Assembly (NCBI RefSeq): GCF_003255815.1
Contig: NC_037681.1
Coordinates: 63,131,690 to 63,195,689 of the forward strand
Origin: Theropithecus gelada
Lineage: Eukaryota; Chordata; Mammalia; Primates; Cercopithecidae
Length of the DNA: 64,000 nt
Reading direction: 5' to 3'
The notes under the pieces are model-generated. The model saw only the letters and a list, made by a program, of their open reading frames with translations. It was not told the origin of the DNA and did no database searches. Of this stretch, positions 1 to 12,054 are shown piece by piece; position 1 is the first letter of the stretch; every line of letters begins with the position of its first letter. A program made the translations under genes and the position numbers.

Positions 1-834
1 CATTCCAAAAATCCCAGACCCCTTAAGCATTATGCTAAATCTGCTCTGCCTGTGCTCCGTAAATAGAACAACAAAGCCTAAATGACAGCACCTCTGTTTA
101 CAGCATGGTTTACTGAATATTTTAAGCTCGCTGTTGAGACCTACTGCTTAGGAAAAAGGATTCCTTTCAAAAACTGCTCATTGATAATGCTCCTCATCAT
201 CCAAGAGCTCTGATGGGGATGTACAAGGAGGTGCATATTGTTTACATGACTGCTGACACAACATCCATTCTGGAACCTATGGATCAAGGAGACATTTTGA
301 CTTTCACATTTTATTATTAAGAAATAACATCACCTAAGGCTATACTTCCCATAGATAATGATTCCTCTGATGGATCTGAGTAGGCAATCGAAAACCTTCT
401 GGAAAGTATTCTCCATTCTAGATGCCAGTAACAATTGTAATTGATAGGAGGAGGTCAAAATATAAACATTAATAGGAGTTTAGAAGAAGTTGATTCCAAC
501 AGTCGTGGATAACTTTGAAGGGTTTACGACTTCAGTGGCAGAAGTAACTGCAAATATGGTGGATACAATATGCAAGAAAACTACAATGAGAGTGGGCCCT
601 GAAGATATGACTGACTGAATTGCTGCAATCTCATGGTAAAACTTGGATGGGTAAGTAGTTGATTCTTATGGATGAGCAAAGAAAGTGGATTCTTGAGATG
701 GAATCTACTCCGGGTGAAGATGCTGTGAACACTGTTGAGATGGCAATGAAGGATTTGGAATATGATATAAACTTAGTTGGCAAAGCAGTGGCAGGGTTTG
801 AGAGGGTTGTCCCTGTTTTTGAAAGAAGTCTACT
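1..834 (+). mobile_element. Tigger1 DNA transposon, C-terminal transposase remnant
   Basis: Translation in shifting frames gives the Tigger1 (pogo/TcMar-Tigger) transposase: LIDNAPHHPRALMGMYKEVH and TSILEPMDQGD near 180-300, then MDEQRKWILEMESTPGEDAV near 668-730. Several stops and frameshifts show that it is dead. The left end is outside the window. An Alu (835-1111) interrupts it and the coding remnant resumes at about 1119. Confidence 0.88.
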
Positions 835-1111
835 GGCCGGTGCAGTGGCTCACGCCTGTAATCCCAGCACTTTGGGAGGCGGAGGTGGGCGAATCATGAG
901 GTCAGGAGATCGAGACCATCCTGGCTAACATGGTGAAACCCTGTCTCTACTAAAAATACAAAAAGTTAGCTGGGCGTGGTGGCGGCGCTTGTAGTCCCAG
1001 CTACTCGGGAGGCTGAGGCAGGAGAATGGCGTGGAACTCGGGAGGCAGAGGTTGCAGTGAGCCAGATCACGCCACTGCACTCCAGCCTGGGCGACAGAGC
1101 GAGACTCAAAA
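835..1111 (+). mobile_element. AluY-like inserted in Tigger1
   Basis: Complete Alu head (GGCCGGTGCAGTGGCTC) and both arms, with a short, degraded A-tail. The flanks are target-site copies reading about GAAGTCTACT (825-834 and 1115-1124). Removing it rejoins the Tigger1 frame. Confidence 0.93.
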
Positions 1112-1168
1112 GAAGGAAGTCTACTGTAGGTAAAATCCTATCGAGCATCACATGCTACAGAGAAAAAC
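1112..1168 (+). mobile_element. Tigger1 remnant, continuation
   Basis: Reads STVGKILSSITCYREK, the Tigger1 transposase segment that directly follows the part interrupted at 834. A second, antisense Alu then interrupts it. Confidence 0.8.
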
Positions 1169-1446
1169 CTTTTTTGAGACAGAGTCTCACTCTGTCGCCC
1201 AGGCTGAAGTACAGTGGCACAATCTTGGCTCACTGCAGCTTCTGCCTCCTGGGTTCAAACGATTCTTGTGCCTCAACCTCTCGAGTAACTGGGATTACAG
1301 GCATGTGCCACCACGCCCGGCTTTTTTTGTATTTTTAGTAGAGATGGGGTTTTGCCATGTTGGCCAGGCTGGTCTTGAACTCCTGACTTCAAACCATCTG
1401 TCCACCTTGGCCACCCAAAGTGCTAGGATTACAGGTGTGAGCCATC
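1169..1446 (-). mobile_element. Alu, antisense
   Basis: Begins with the short T-run and GAGACAGAGTCTCAC and ends GATTACAGGTGTGAGCC. It sits in the Tigger1 remnant. Confidence 0.93.
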
Positions 1447-1778
1447 CCCCCACCCCACCTGCCTCTCACCCAGCCCCCCACTGCTAGCAATCTTGGAATG
1501 TTTTAACCAGAAACAAGGAATGCCTTTCCCTTTCTTCAAGGCTACTTCTGGGTATTTATTTTTACATTTTATAACTTGGTAGTTTTCTTTGTTAAGTATT
1601 CATCTCTAACAAAAACAACAGATTTATAGATTTTATTGAAAAATACCATATTTTTCACCATAAATGTAGAAGCCATTTTGGACTCTTATTTCAGCCTGAA
1701 GCTTTAAAGCATATCCAGAATGTTTCTTTTCACTTGTAATCAGGCAACTGAGTAGATGCAAGGTTTAAAGAACCCTTC
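1447..1778. other. Intron, unassigned
   Basis: A C-rich start (1450-1490) may be the Tigger1 region beyond the coding part, followed by AT-rich sequence. No gene or clear repeat family seen. Confidence 0.4.
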
Positions 1779-2073
1779 TTTTTTTTTTGGAAATGGAGTT
1801 TCCCTCTTGTTGCCCAGTCTGGAGTGCAGTGGCGTGATCTTGGCTCACTGCAACCTCCGCCTCTCAGGTTCAAGCGATTCTCCTGCGTCAGCCTCCTGAG
1901 TAGCTGGGATTACCTGTGCCTGCCACCACACACCCAGCTAATTTTTGTATTTTTAGCAGAGACAGGGTTTCGTCATGTTGGCCAGGCTGGTCTCGAACTC
2001 CTGACCTCAGGTGATCCACCAGCCTCAGCCTCCCAAGGTGCTGGGATTACAGGCATGAGCCTCTGTGCCTGGC
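1779..2073 (-). mobile_element. Alu, antisense
   Basis: Full-length antisense Alu with T-run, both arms and a terminal GTGCCTGGCC. Flanking ACCCTTCT repeats are consistent with a target-site duplication. Confidence 0.94.
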
Positions 2074-2814
2074 CACCCTTCTTTTTTCTAATGACTGTAT
2101 TTTTGGGGGAGAAGGAGTGGGGATACCAATAAGTATACCAGTAATTAACCACACTTGAAATGGTCATTGCCATCACAGAAACTTCCATCTGTAGCTAGTA
2201 CCTGATTGCAGGGAAGTTAAATAGTAGGACATATCATATTCAAGAACAGATGTTTAGGGTTTGCTGGAATCCATTCTTCCTAACCCTTTTAGTACTCCTG
2301 AGTGGGTACATTTCCACCAGTGGCCAGATTCTAATTTGCATTGGCATGGAATGTAGAACTGGAATTAATATCTTGGGTAGGTGGCAGCAGCAGCACTCTG
2401 CCAGGATATGTTACAGGCTTGCTTTCTTTGTGAACATGTCTTGATGGATACTAAGAGATTGTTGTGGCATTTGCCTTGCTAGGGAATAAATCTTTTTGTG
2501 GCTTTTCGATTTTTAAATTCATTTATGGCTACCCATCACCTAACAAACTCCAGAGATCTGAAAAGAAGAGTATGAAGTTTACAAATGAAAGTAAAGGCGT
2601 CTTTTAGCTTTTACGTCTTTCACTGAGTTTGAATAAATCACCTAGAAAATTTTCCATAAAAGAGATAAGTTTTGAGTCATTATTTAAATGTATTATAACA
2701 TTGGAGTTTTAAGAAAAAATTTGTTTTACATATTAAATTTAAATTTCAACTGTTAAAGTATGTTATAACAACATTAAATTATTAAACGAAAATGACTCTA
2801 GGTTCACAAGTTTG
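2074..2814. other. Intron, unassigned, apparently single-copy
   Basis: No Alu, L1 or MIR signature is recognised and no long coding-like frame is present. Confidence 0.4.
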
Positions 2815-2985
2815 GGTAAATCCTGACTATACTGTGTTTTAATTGAGTAACCTTGGGGAAATGATTAACCCCTCCAAGTTCCCGTTTCTCTTTAAACAGG
2901 GAACGATAGCGTAGGTAGTACATTCTATCATTGTGATGAGCAAATGAGGTAATTCTTGTCATGCAGTTAGCACATGCCCAGCTGT
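2815..2985 (+). mobile_element. MIR fragment
   Basis: Contains the MIR core in diverged form: GAGTAACCTTGGGGAAATGA, then a CCTCCAAG-like block, then GAGCAAATGAGGTAATTC and AGTTAGCACATGCC. Confidence 0.6.
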
Positions 2986-3035
2986 TACAGTCCTCTCCCC
3001 TGGCCTCTAGTAATACTCATTTAATAGCTGTTAAC

Positions 3036-3346
3036 TGCTGGGTGCGGTGCCTCACGTCTGTAATCCCAGCACTTTGGGAGGCTGAGGCGGGCAGATCATT
3101 TGAGGTTAGGAGTTTGAGACCAGCTTGACCCACCTTGGTGAAACCCCATCTCTACTAAAAAATACAAAATTTAGCCGAGTGTGGTGGCGGGTGCCTGTAA
3201 TCTCAGCTACTTGGTAGGCTGAGGCAGGAGAATTGCTTGAACCCAGGAGGCGGAGGTTGCAGTGAGCTGATATCGCGCCACTGCACTCCAGCATGGGTGA
3301 CAGAGACAGACTCCCTCTCCAAAAAAAAAAAAAAAAAAAAAAAAAA
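3036..3346 (+). mobile_element. Alu, sense
   Basis: Full-length Alu with a 27-base A-tail. GCTGTTA occurs on both flanks as the likely target-site duplication. Confidence 0.94.
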
Positions 3347-4470
3347 GGCTGTTACACAAGTCATACTCCAGTGTGTTAAAGAATTAAATTAGTGTATCTT
3401 TTGTTACATTGTATGCACTTAAAACTTGTATTAACTCATATTCTGTTGGCAAATAGGAAAATGTTAGTATAAAAATGTGTCAGTTCATATGTGACTTTCC
3501 CCAGCAATAAGGGAAACAAGTGTTCTCACAGATAAGGAGAGTTTAAGAAAGAGCAAGTGGAAATTTTTACAAAAGTGCCTTCCTTTGATTTAAGCAGTGG
3601 CTGATTTTTGTGGCCTGAAAATCTGAGGCACTTTCCACTATGTTAAAACTATATGGGGAAGCTTTGAGTTACAGATAAAGAGACTCTGAAGATATTTCCT
3701 CCAGTGTTTGGGGGAAAAATTGCATTCTAGATTCGATTTTTAATTTATTTGAAGCTATAAAAAGGGACCTACAGCTCAGTGGAAGAAGCATGAATCCAGG
3801 GTTTAAGGAGATAAAAGATCAAGTGGACCTTTATGCTTGGTGCAAATGGCAATAGAGATTTAATTGTTTTATTATGATTGTTAGTTTTTTTGAAATGCTC
3901 TGGTCACTAACTTTCTTAGGTTTTGAGAGTTTTATCCTATTTTTTCATAAACGCTATTACCTTCAATTGGTAGTTTTGCAGAATATGAACGTCTTAACAA
4001 CGTAGTGGATAGTTGTCAACTTAGAAATACTGACCTGTAAGAATTGTTTAAGCAGGTATTGATTGCCGTCATATAAAACAGCCATTTTCAGCCATAGGGC
4101 AATTTTGTCCTCAGGAGAATTAAACAATACGTAGACATTTTAGTTGTCACGTCTGGTAGGGGGGGTGGAGGTAGGAAGGGGCACCTAGTGGGGAGAGGCC
4201 AGGTATGAAAAATTTATAGGGATATAGTAACCATTCAATAAATGTTAGTTAATATTTACATAATTATAATACTACGTAAATTTTCAAATATAAATGACTA
4301 TGTGGTCTGGTCTATTTCTGTACGTTTGATTGTGTTTGTTTTTATGGTAGTACGTACAGTATTATTTTGATTACTGTTGCCATGTATTATAATCTTATCC
4401 AGATGAGTTAATCCTTTCCCTTATTTTAGAACTATTTCATTTGTGGATATTCAAAACATTTTATATCTAC
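3347..4470. other. Intron, unassigned
   Basis: AT-rich, mostly single-copy in appearance. A G-rich patch (4158-4195) and an AATAAATGTTAGTTAAT motif near 4240 resemble the end of an old SINE. No gene seen. Confidence 0.35.
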
Positions 4471-4474
4471 TTCC

Positions 4475-5060
4475 AAAACTAAATTCTTTTATGGCCATGC
4501 ATCACCTAATGACAGCAATACATTCTGATAAATGTGTCATTAGGCAATTTCATTGCTGTGCCAACATCATAGAGCGCACTTCCACAAACCTAGATTGGTA
4601 CAGCTTACTAAACACCCAGGCTATATGGTATAGCCTATTGCTCCCAGGCTGCAAATCTGTACAGCATGTTACTATACTGAATACTGTAGGGAATTATTAC
4701 ACAATAGTAAGTATTATGTGTCTAAATATAGCTAAGTATAGAAGAGGCATTGTAAAAATACAGTAAAAAGATAATAAGTGGTGCACCCACTGTGTAGGGT
4801 ACTTCCCGTGAATGGAGCTTGCAGCACTGGAAGTTGCTTTGGGTGAGTCAGTGAGTGAGTGGTATGTGGATGTGAAGGACTAGGACATTACTGTAGACTT
4901 TATAAACAATGTACACTTAGGCTATACTAATTTTATTTAAAAATTACCTTCAGTAATAAATTAGCTTACTGAAACTTTATTTTTTTTTTTAACTTTTTGA
5001 CTCTTCTATCATAAAACTTAAATATAAACACTATGAGACTCAAAGAAGAGCCAGATGACG
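4475..5060. mobile_element. Tigger2/MER2-like DNA transposon
   Basis: Carries the characteristic CATGCATCACCTAATGAC start, the GGCTATATGGTATAGCCTAT block near 4619-4638, TACAGCATGTTACTATACTG near 4661, and the TTAGGCTATACTAATTTTAT and TTTTTGACTC stretches of longer Tigger2 copies. The flanking right end is degraded. Confidence 0.65.
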
Positions 5061-5114
5061 TAAGTTTTTAATACCGCCATCCTGAGGTTACCAAAAGAAT
5101 AGGGAATTGGTTTT

Positions 5115-5423
5115 GGGCATGGTGGCTCATGCTTGTAATCCCAGCACTTTGGAATTGGAAGGCTGAGCTGGCAGGTCACTTGAGGTCAGGAATTCGAGAC
5201 TAGCCTGACCAACATGGTGAAACCCTGTCTCTACTAAAAGTACAAAAAATTAGCTGGGCGTGGTGGTGCACGCCTGTAGCCCCAGCTACTTCAGAAGGCT
5301 GAGGCTGGAGAATCGCATAAGCCCAGGTGGTGGAGGCTGCAGTGAGCTGTGGTTGTGTGCCACTGTACTACAGCCTGGGTGACAGAGCGAGACCTTGTCT
5401 CAAAAAAAAAAAAAAAAAAAAAA
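5115..5423 (+). mobile_element. Alu, sense
   Basis: Head GGGCATGGTGGCTCATGC to a 22-base A-tail, followed directly by a second Alu. Confidence 0.93.
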
Positions 5424-5713
5424 GAGGCCGGGGCGCAGTGGCTCACTCCTGTAATCCCAGCACTTTGGGAAGCCGAGGCAGGTGGATCACCCGAGGTCAG
5501 GAGTTCAAGACCAGCCTGGCCAACATGGTGAAACCCCGTCTCAACTGAAAATACAAAAAATTTAGCTGGTCGTGGTAGTGGGCACCTGTAATGCCAGGTA
5601 CTTCGGGAGACTGAGGCAGGAGAGTGGCTTGAACCCGGGAGGTGGAGGTTGCAGTGAGCCGAGATCGCAGCATTGCACTCCAGTGTGGGCAACAAGAAAA
5701 AAAAAAAAAAAAA
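5424..5713 (+). mobile_element. Alu, sense, in the tail of the previous copy
   Basis: Head GAGGCCGGGGCGCAGTGGC directly follows the A-tail at 5423 and ends in its own A-tail at 5713. Head-to-tail Alu pair. Confidence 0.93.
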
Positions 5714-6122
5714 GAATAGAGTGAGGGGAGGTAGTGACATAGGTTACGGGAGAGCAGGGCTAGCAAAGGCTGCATGGCTGCCTTGTTATGTGGATGAACC
5801 TCCGAGGTAATCTCCAAGCTGCTCTCAGAAAGGTGTAGCTTGGGGTGAAGTGTCTATGTCAGACCTTTGGTCTCTTTTTCCTGTAAGTTAGTCTGTCTTA
5901 GATTCATTTAAAGGGGCCTCAGAGAAATCCTGTTTGCATTTGCGGTTTACTTCACTAATGTAGATTTCCTCTACGTATGCAGATCTCCCCCCATAAAAGG
6001 CAGCCTTTCAGGGCTGGCTACTCTTGTTGTGTTTATTGATCTCAGAATAGCCATCTAGAAATATGCCGAAGAAGTATATTTTGAGGTGAAATATTCTGGT
6101 TTCACCTCACTTCTTGATTTTT
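5714..6122. other. Intron, unassigned
   Basis: GC content is slightly higher than its neighbours. ATAAAAGGCAGCCTTTCAGG near 5993 looks promoter- or LTR-like, but no family is recognised and no transcript evidence can be drawn. Confidence 0.35.
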
Positions 6123-6252
6123 ATTTTAGAAGTAGAAACTGGGACTCCCTATATTGACCAGTGTGCTCTTAAACTCCTGGCCTCAAATGATCCTCCTACC
6201 TTGGCCTCCCAAAGTGCTGGGATTACAGATGTGAGCCACTGCATTCTGGCCT
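6123..6252 (-). mobile_element. Alu left-monomer fragment, antisense
   Basis: Contains CTCAAATGATCCTCC and CCCAAAGTGCTGGGATTACA, and lacks the second monomer. Confidence 0.8.
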
Positions 6253-6680
6253 TGCTTTTTTATTTACTCAATCATCTCATCTTCTTTTGAAAATTTTGAA
6301 ATTTCTTTAGATAAAATCTCCAATTTTATTTCCCAGTGTTTTATATTTTTATTGTCAAAATGAATGTTTTGACAATATAATTTATTGTCAATATAATTTT
6401 TAAAAGTTATACTTTTTAAAAGTTATAGTAACTTATTATCCTTTTGATTCATAACTTAATATGTTGCCCAGAACTTTCAGAACAAGATTGAGCAAAAATG
6501 GTGATAAAAGACATCCTTGAGTGTTTCTGAATTACATATAAAAAGCATAGTACTCTGATGGCTGGTGCAAAGAAAACGCATTGTATTTGGAACAAAGAAT
6601 GTTTCAAATTGCCTAGGAAAGGACCTTTCGAAATCCTTAGTTCTTCAGAGTATTTGAACAACACTCTGTGCTCAAAATTC
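6253..6680 (-). mobile_element. Possible old L1 fragment, antisense
   Basis: 6465-6525 resembles the antisense L1 ORF2 stretch (AGAACTTTCAGAACAAG ... AAAAATGGTGATAAAAG ... CATCCTTG). The rest is AT-rich and includes a short hairpin at about 6369-6391 (TTGACAATA / TATTGTCAA). Weak assignment. Confidence 0.35.
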
Positions 6681-6976
6681 TTTTTTTTTTTTTTTGAGAT
6701 GGAGTCTCACTCTGTCGCACAGGCTGGAGTACCGTGGCGTGATCTCGGCTCATGGCAAGCTCTGCTTCCTGGGTTCATGCCATTCTTCTGCCTCAGCCTC
6801 CGGAGTAGCTGGGATTACAGGCGCCTGCCACCACGCCCGGCTAATTTTTTGTATATTTAGTAGAGACGGGGTTTCACCGTGCTAGCCAGGATGGTCTCGA
6901 TTTCCTGACTTCGTGATCTGCCCATATCGGCCTCCCAAAGTGCTGGGATTACAGGCGTGAGCCACCGCGCCCGGCC
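6681..6976 (-). mobile_element. AluY-like, antisense
   Basis: Complete copy ending GCCACCGCGCCCGGCC, flanked by the exact duplication CTCAAAATTCTT on both sides. Confidence 0.95.
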
Positions 6977-8586
6977 TCAAAATTCTTAAGAAGTACTTTG
7001 TCAGTATTTTCTAGAGATTTAAAAATATAACTGGAAGGTTAGGGCTAACATTTAAAATAGTTGCTGGGTCTACATTTCTTCAAAATTAAATGAAGCAAAA
7101 ATAGGAAGCTGTATACAATCACACATTTAGTTGGGAAATACAGTTGTAGGAATTTAGAGGTTTGGGGAGATCGTCATGGTCTGTGTTTTTTGATGATATG
7201 ACACGTGAGCAGATTGGAATTGCCCAGATTATCATACGTGGAGGAGGAAGGGGAGATTATTATAAAGACTGGAATGAACATTAACATGGAATTAATCTTA
7301 GTTCAGTTTTTGGCTCATTCCATTGTAACCAGGGCCATTCCAAAGGCTGCTGCTAGCGTAGCTGAAAAAAATTTAATTATAAAATTCTAAATAAGTTCAT
7401 TCAAGAGCTTTTAAAAAGTTTTTTCCATGTGAAGAAGTGATCAAACTGATATGAATGTAATTATTTGGTCTATTCAAAATGGGAATCTCCTCTTAGTTTG
7501 AAATGATCGTTTGATATAGAGAATTTCTGTATTTGTTTTTTGTTGTTCTTGCTATTTTTCTTCTCAGCCCATGGTTCTATGTTTTTGTTGTTAGTATAAA
7601 TGCTTTCAAGAGAGTTTTATTGTTTACAGTGAATTTATTTAGAATTCTTCTAAGTCTTACTTTTGCTGTATGCTGCAGACTGTATGGGTGGAATTAAAAT
7701 TTATCAATTTGACTGACTTGAATTTGAAAAATAAACATCAATTTTAGTCTTACGTTAGGGAGTATACAACAGAAGGGACTTAAAACTGAATAGCAACATC
7801 ATTTCTTGTGTGTTATTTAAGATGTAGATTTCAAATGTTTTACCACTACTATCTATCCTTATTTAAATTATTTTTAAAAAGACATGGGCAGGTTAATTGT
7901 GTCATTCTCCATTCTCAAGTTTCATGTGGCTTGCAACTTTTTGATTTTTAACTGGTCTTTGAAAATGACCCTAATGTTGAGTGTCTTGTCTTAGCATGCT
8001 AAGAATTGTAAACAAAACAAAGAATGAAGTCCTTTCAAACTTTAGATGTTTTTGACCTAGTACTAGCTCTGCTCTGCTCTGTTTATGTCATTTTATATTG
8101 GGGTTGGCAGTTGGCTCTCTGGTTACCTGCCTTTTGACCAGAGACAAATGGGCAGGTCTTCAACCTAACAGCAGTGGCCTGACTTAAGAGACTACAGATG
8201 GAACGCCTGCTTCTGTCCTGTCCTTTCCGTTGATATCTGCTTGCTCCTATAGTAGGTGGCCCATAGCCTGGGTTTGTCAGTCACTGGGGAATGTTTGGCT
8301 TCAGAATATTATGTTAGCCGCTGCAAGGCCTAATGTTATAGATGCAGTGATTAAAAGCAAAACAAAGGCAAAAGCAGTCGCTATCATTAAAGAGCTCTTA
8401 TTCTAGTAAGAATCCATAGCTATAAATAAAAATTCCATTGGCTCCCAAGTCTACTTTTCATTACAGTCATTTGTCCTAACATTGACTCTTGTTCAATAGT
8501 TATCTGTTTGTGAGATATTCTAAAGCAAAGCATTCGGCATTATTGTCAGTCTTCTCTTGGCCCTAACCTCCTGTTTGTGTATCTTT
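6977..8586. other. Intron, unassigned, Alu-free 1.6 kb
   Basis: No recognisable family and no coding-like frame. The longest open frames are under 65 codons. GC rises near 8090-8330. Confidence 0.4.
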
Positions 8587-8879
8587 TCTTGTTTTGTTTT
8601 GTTTTGTTTTGAGATACCCAGGCTGGAATGCAGTGGTGTGATTATGGCTCACTACAGCTTTGACCTCCTGGGCTGAAGCAGCCTTTCCACCTCAGCTTCC
8701 TAAGTAGCTAGGACTATAGGCGTGTGCCACGACACATGGCTAATTTTATTTATTTTTTGTAGAGATGGGGTCTCACTGTGTTGCTAAGGTTGGTCTTGAA
8801 CTTTTGGGCTCAAGTAATCCTCCCTCCCCAGCTTCCCAAAGTGCTGGGATTATAGGTGTGAGCCACCATGCCCAGCCTC
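8587..8879 (-). mobile_element. AluJ-like, antisense
   Basis: The tail is a (TTTTG)n run, then GAGATACCCAGGCTGGAATG. Many substitutions suggest an old copy. Ends GAGCCACCATGCCCAGCC. Confidence 0.9.
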
Positions 8880-8884
8880 CTTCT

Positions 8885-9540
8885 TTCTGCTAATGCCAAC
8901 GCTCTGAGTACAGCTCACAAAACTTGAAATCTACACTCTACATCCAGTCTGCCACTGACATTCCCAAATCTCCTCTCTTTGTGCTCTATTACCAGTCTCA
9001 TAACCAAAACCCCTCACTACTTGTGGGGAACTGTTAAAGGAGGCTGATATGTCTCTCTGTCTTTATCAGGTATCTCTGAAGAGGAAATTATGCTTTGAAA
9101 GTGGAAGTTTGGTTCTGCTCTTGTCACTCCCTTACCAGAAAAATCAAGGGCTTCTAATATAAAATCTCTTCAAAAAACATCTATGTAGGATCTCCAGTAA
9201 TGTGTTCATAACCCACTTCTCTTAGCTATCTTCTCTCATTCCATAAAGTACTCCAGACATTATGAGCTACTTTTCTGTGACATTTTAATGCCCCATGACT
9301 TTGTTCATGTTCTCATTTCTTTTTTAAAAAATCTTCCCCTGCTGGTACATTCATACCCTTTAGTTCTTAGGTGAAATGCCATCTCCTTCATGACATTGTT
9401 TCTTACCTAGCTTGAAATGATTTCTCTATTCTTCAGATTCTTATGCTATTAACTATTAATATGTCACTCTTATGCTATTTATTTGGTTTATATCATAGGT
9501 ATTTATGCATAGTTTAAGCATCTTGTGGAAGTGATGCTTT
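8885..9540 (+). mobile_element. L2 fragment
   Basis: L2-like 3' half: CATTCCATAAAGTACTCCAGACATTATGAG, cut here into the shorter hallmarks CTTAGGTGAAATGCCATCTC and CATGACATTGTTTCTTACCT, then TATGCTATTTATTTGG. Diverged, with gaps. Confidence 0.5.
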
Positions 9541-9556
9541 CTTTCTTTCTTTTTTC

Positions 9557-9850
9557 CTTTTTTTTCTGAGACAGAGTCTTACTCTGTCGCCCAGGCTGGA
9601 GTACAGTGGCGCAATCTCAGCTCACTGCAACCTCTGCCTTCCGGGTTCAAGCGATTCTTGTGCCTCAACCTCCCGAGTAGCTGGGATTACAGGCACCTGC
9701 TACCACTCCCAGCTAGTTTTTATATTTTTAGTAGATACAGGATTTCTCCATATTGACCAGGCTTGTTTCAAACTTCTGGCCTCAAGTGATCTGGCCACCT
9801 CGGCCTCCCAAAGAGCCGAGATTACAGGTGCAAGCCACCGCACCCAGCCT
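9557..9850 (-). mobile_element. Alu, antisense
   Basis: Full antisense copy from CTGAGACAGAGTCTTACTC to CCACCGCACCCAGCC. Confidence 0.93.
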
Positions 9851-10146
9851 GTTGCTTTTTCATCTTTATGTCTCTTAGCATGGCGCATACTGCCTCTCGC
9901 ATACAGGTACTCCAGAAACAGACGTTAAGGACTAAATGAAGATACCATTCGGTTAGTTTGGTGTTATTATCGTCAGTGTTCACTTTAATGAGGTGTTGTA
10001 CATCTGCGTCTGAAAGAATGTGCCAAAACTATGGGCACTTACCTTACATGTAAACATTTCTAATGCTATGGTGACCGTTGTCATCAGTAGTATGAGACAG
10101 TGCGCCTTGTCAGTAACAAGACTCCATTTTATTTATTTTTGGACAG
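9851..10146. other. Intron end before exon 10147
   Basis: Single-copy sequence ending in the polypyrimidine tract TTTTATTTATTTTTGGACAG. Confidence 0.5.
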
Positions 10147-10249
10147 GAGAATCAGATGAGAGGGAACAGTCAAAATTGGAAGTTAAAGTTTGGGATCCAA
10201 ATAGCCCACTTACGGATCGACAGATTGACCAGTTTTTAGTTGTAGCACG
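10147..10249 (+). CDS. MTA3: MTA3 exon, ELM2 domain part 1
   Basis: This 103-base exon encodes (G)[15 protein letters not shown] followed by [18 protein letters not shown] and two bases of an Arg codon. The acceptor is ...TTGGACAG|GA and the donor is CACG|GTGAGT. It forms part of the ELM2 domain, which in the paralogue MTA1 wraps around HDAC1 and supports dimerisation. The exon starts with the last two bases of a Gly codon and ends after two bases of the next Arg codon, which is completed by T at 13683. The reading frame is intact. The preceding exon, expected to end in ...EMLLEG, is not in the window. Confidence 0.95.
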
Positions 10250-11595
10250 GTGAGTACGAGTATGGCATTATCAAGTCAAGAAATTTCTTTATATAAAAGA
10301 ATTTATAGGTATATGTATTTTTATTTCTTTGTATTCTGGTTTCCCCCCACTGATTGAATTATTTTTTAGTTATGTAAGAAAGCTTAATTATACTGCTTCC
10401 TAAATTTATTAGTTTCTGTTTTAAGTGAAAATAGTTGTATTAATTTTTACTGATTAAGAAAACAGAAAAGTATAAAAAAATTCTTTATACCTGAAGAAAA
10501 TACCTGAAGTCCCATATCCTTAATGAAAAGAGTCATCCTTTTTACTTGACATGGCTTTACTCTGGACATGGATTATTCAGGTATCAATAAGAATGTGCAC
10601 CTGGAATTCGCTCACCGCATCCATGTGTGAGTAGGGTCTGTTGCTAAGCATAGCGCTTTCCCTTGAGAGCTTTCAGCCTGGCAGCCTGGCTGGCTTGCTT
10701 CCTTCCTTCCTTCTCTTTTCTTAAGAGAATGAATGGGACAGAATTTTGTTTTTATTTTAAAAATGATAACAGTAAAAGTACATTACCAAGCAATTGGTGA
10801 ATGAACTGAGGTATACTTATATAGTGAAATATTACTTTATGGCAATTGAATGAATTAAAGCTATATGTAGCAAAGCGATAAACATCACAAATAATGATGA
10901 GGGTATATACCATGTGATCATTTATGTGCATACAGAGTAGTTATTTATAAAATGTTTGCTGTGTACAAAACAATGCTTTATTAGTGGATTTTAAAATACA
11001 TTAAATGGGTATATATATATATTATATATTTGATCTAGGAGTATATATAGGGAACTCTAACAAATTTATAATTATTTTTTAAAAGAATGAAGAAATATGG
11101 CAAAATATTAATGAGTTAGATCTGGACAGTGGATGCAAGGGTCTTCATTATGTTATTGTCTGATTTTGTGTTGAACTTATTTCACAATACAGAGGGAAAA
11201 ATAGTCTTGGCTCATCCTTAGACTTCACTGTTCATAGAGCCAGTCACCATGGACGGTCACACTTTTTATTGGTGGCCAGGCATTTGGAGTCCAGAGCCCA
11301 CCACCTAACTACTAAGCAATTGGATGGAGACACTTGATGTGCATTGCGAAGGGGGCCAATCTTGTGGCCCCTTGTAGAGTACACAATACTGGTCTAGAGT
11401 CTCCAGACAGGCTGTCTAGATTGGGGATTGGTTAGGAGACATTGCTGTTTTCAAATTTGATTTGTATTCTGTTTTTTCATTTTTCTGATTGCCAAGGGCC
11501 ATATGTTTCCCCCCAAAGCCAGCATGAAGGACACTAAGGAGTTGGTTCCTAGTATGTTTTTGTTTTCAATATTTGTTTTAAAAAATAATCTTCTA
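10250..11595. other. Intron with weak old L1 similarity
   Basis: 10780-10930 resembles an old L1 3' region (GGCAATTGAATGAATTAAAG, ACATCACAAATAATG). 11008-11050 is a TA-rich stretch. The remainder is unassigned. Confidence 0.35.
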
Positions 11596-11711
11596 GGCTG
11601 GGAATGGTGGCTCATGCATGTAATCCCAGCACTTCGGGAGGCCAAGGCAAGAGGGTTGTTTGAGTCCAGGAGTTTGAGACCAACCTGGGCAATATAGTAA
11701 GACCTCTTCTC

Positions 11712-11744
<33 letters not shown>
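11596..11744 (+). mobile_element. FLAM-type Alu monomer, sense
   Basis: Left monomer only, ending in a 28-base A-run directly followed by a full Alu. Confidence 0.88.
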
Positions 11745-11747
<3 letters not shown>

Positions 11748-12050
11748 TGGGCACAGTGGCTCATGCCGCCTGTAATCTCACTACTTTGGGAGGCCAAGTC
11801 AGGTGGATCACCTTAGGTCAGAAGTTCAAGACTAGCCTGGCCAACATGGTGAAACCTTGTCTCCACAAAAATAGAAAAAAAATTAGCTGGGCATGATGGT
11901 GGGTGCCTGTAATCCCAGCTACTTGGGAGGTGGAGGTGGGAGAATCGCTTGAACCTGCGAGGCGGAGGTTGCAGTGAGCCGAGATAGCACCATTGCACTC
12001 CACCCTGGGCAACAAAGCAAGACTTTGTGTCAAAAGAAAAAAAAAAAAAA
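11745..12050 (+). mobile_element. Alu, sense
   Basis: GGCTGGGCACAGTGGCTCATG to a 15-base A-tail. The ATCTTCTA following it also occurs as AATCTTCTA before the FLAM at 11586, so the pair may share one duplication. Confidence 0.92.
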
Positions 12051-12054
12051 AGAT

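Noticed and set aside
659..928. 89-residue open frame at the left end
   Set aside because: It is a fusion of decayed Tigger1 transposase with Alu sequence; not a gene.
5291..5740. 149-residue open frame on the minus strand
   Set aside because: It is translated antisense Alu (two head-to-tail copies), with the usual Alu-derived peptides and polyPhe from the T-tails.
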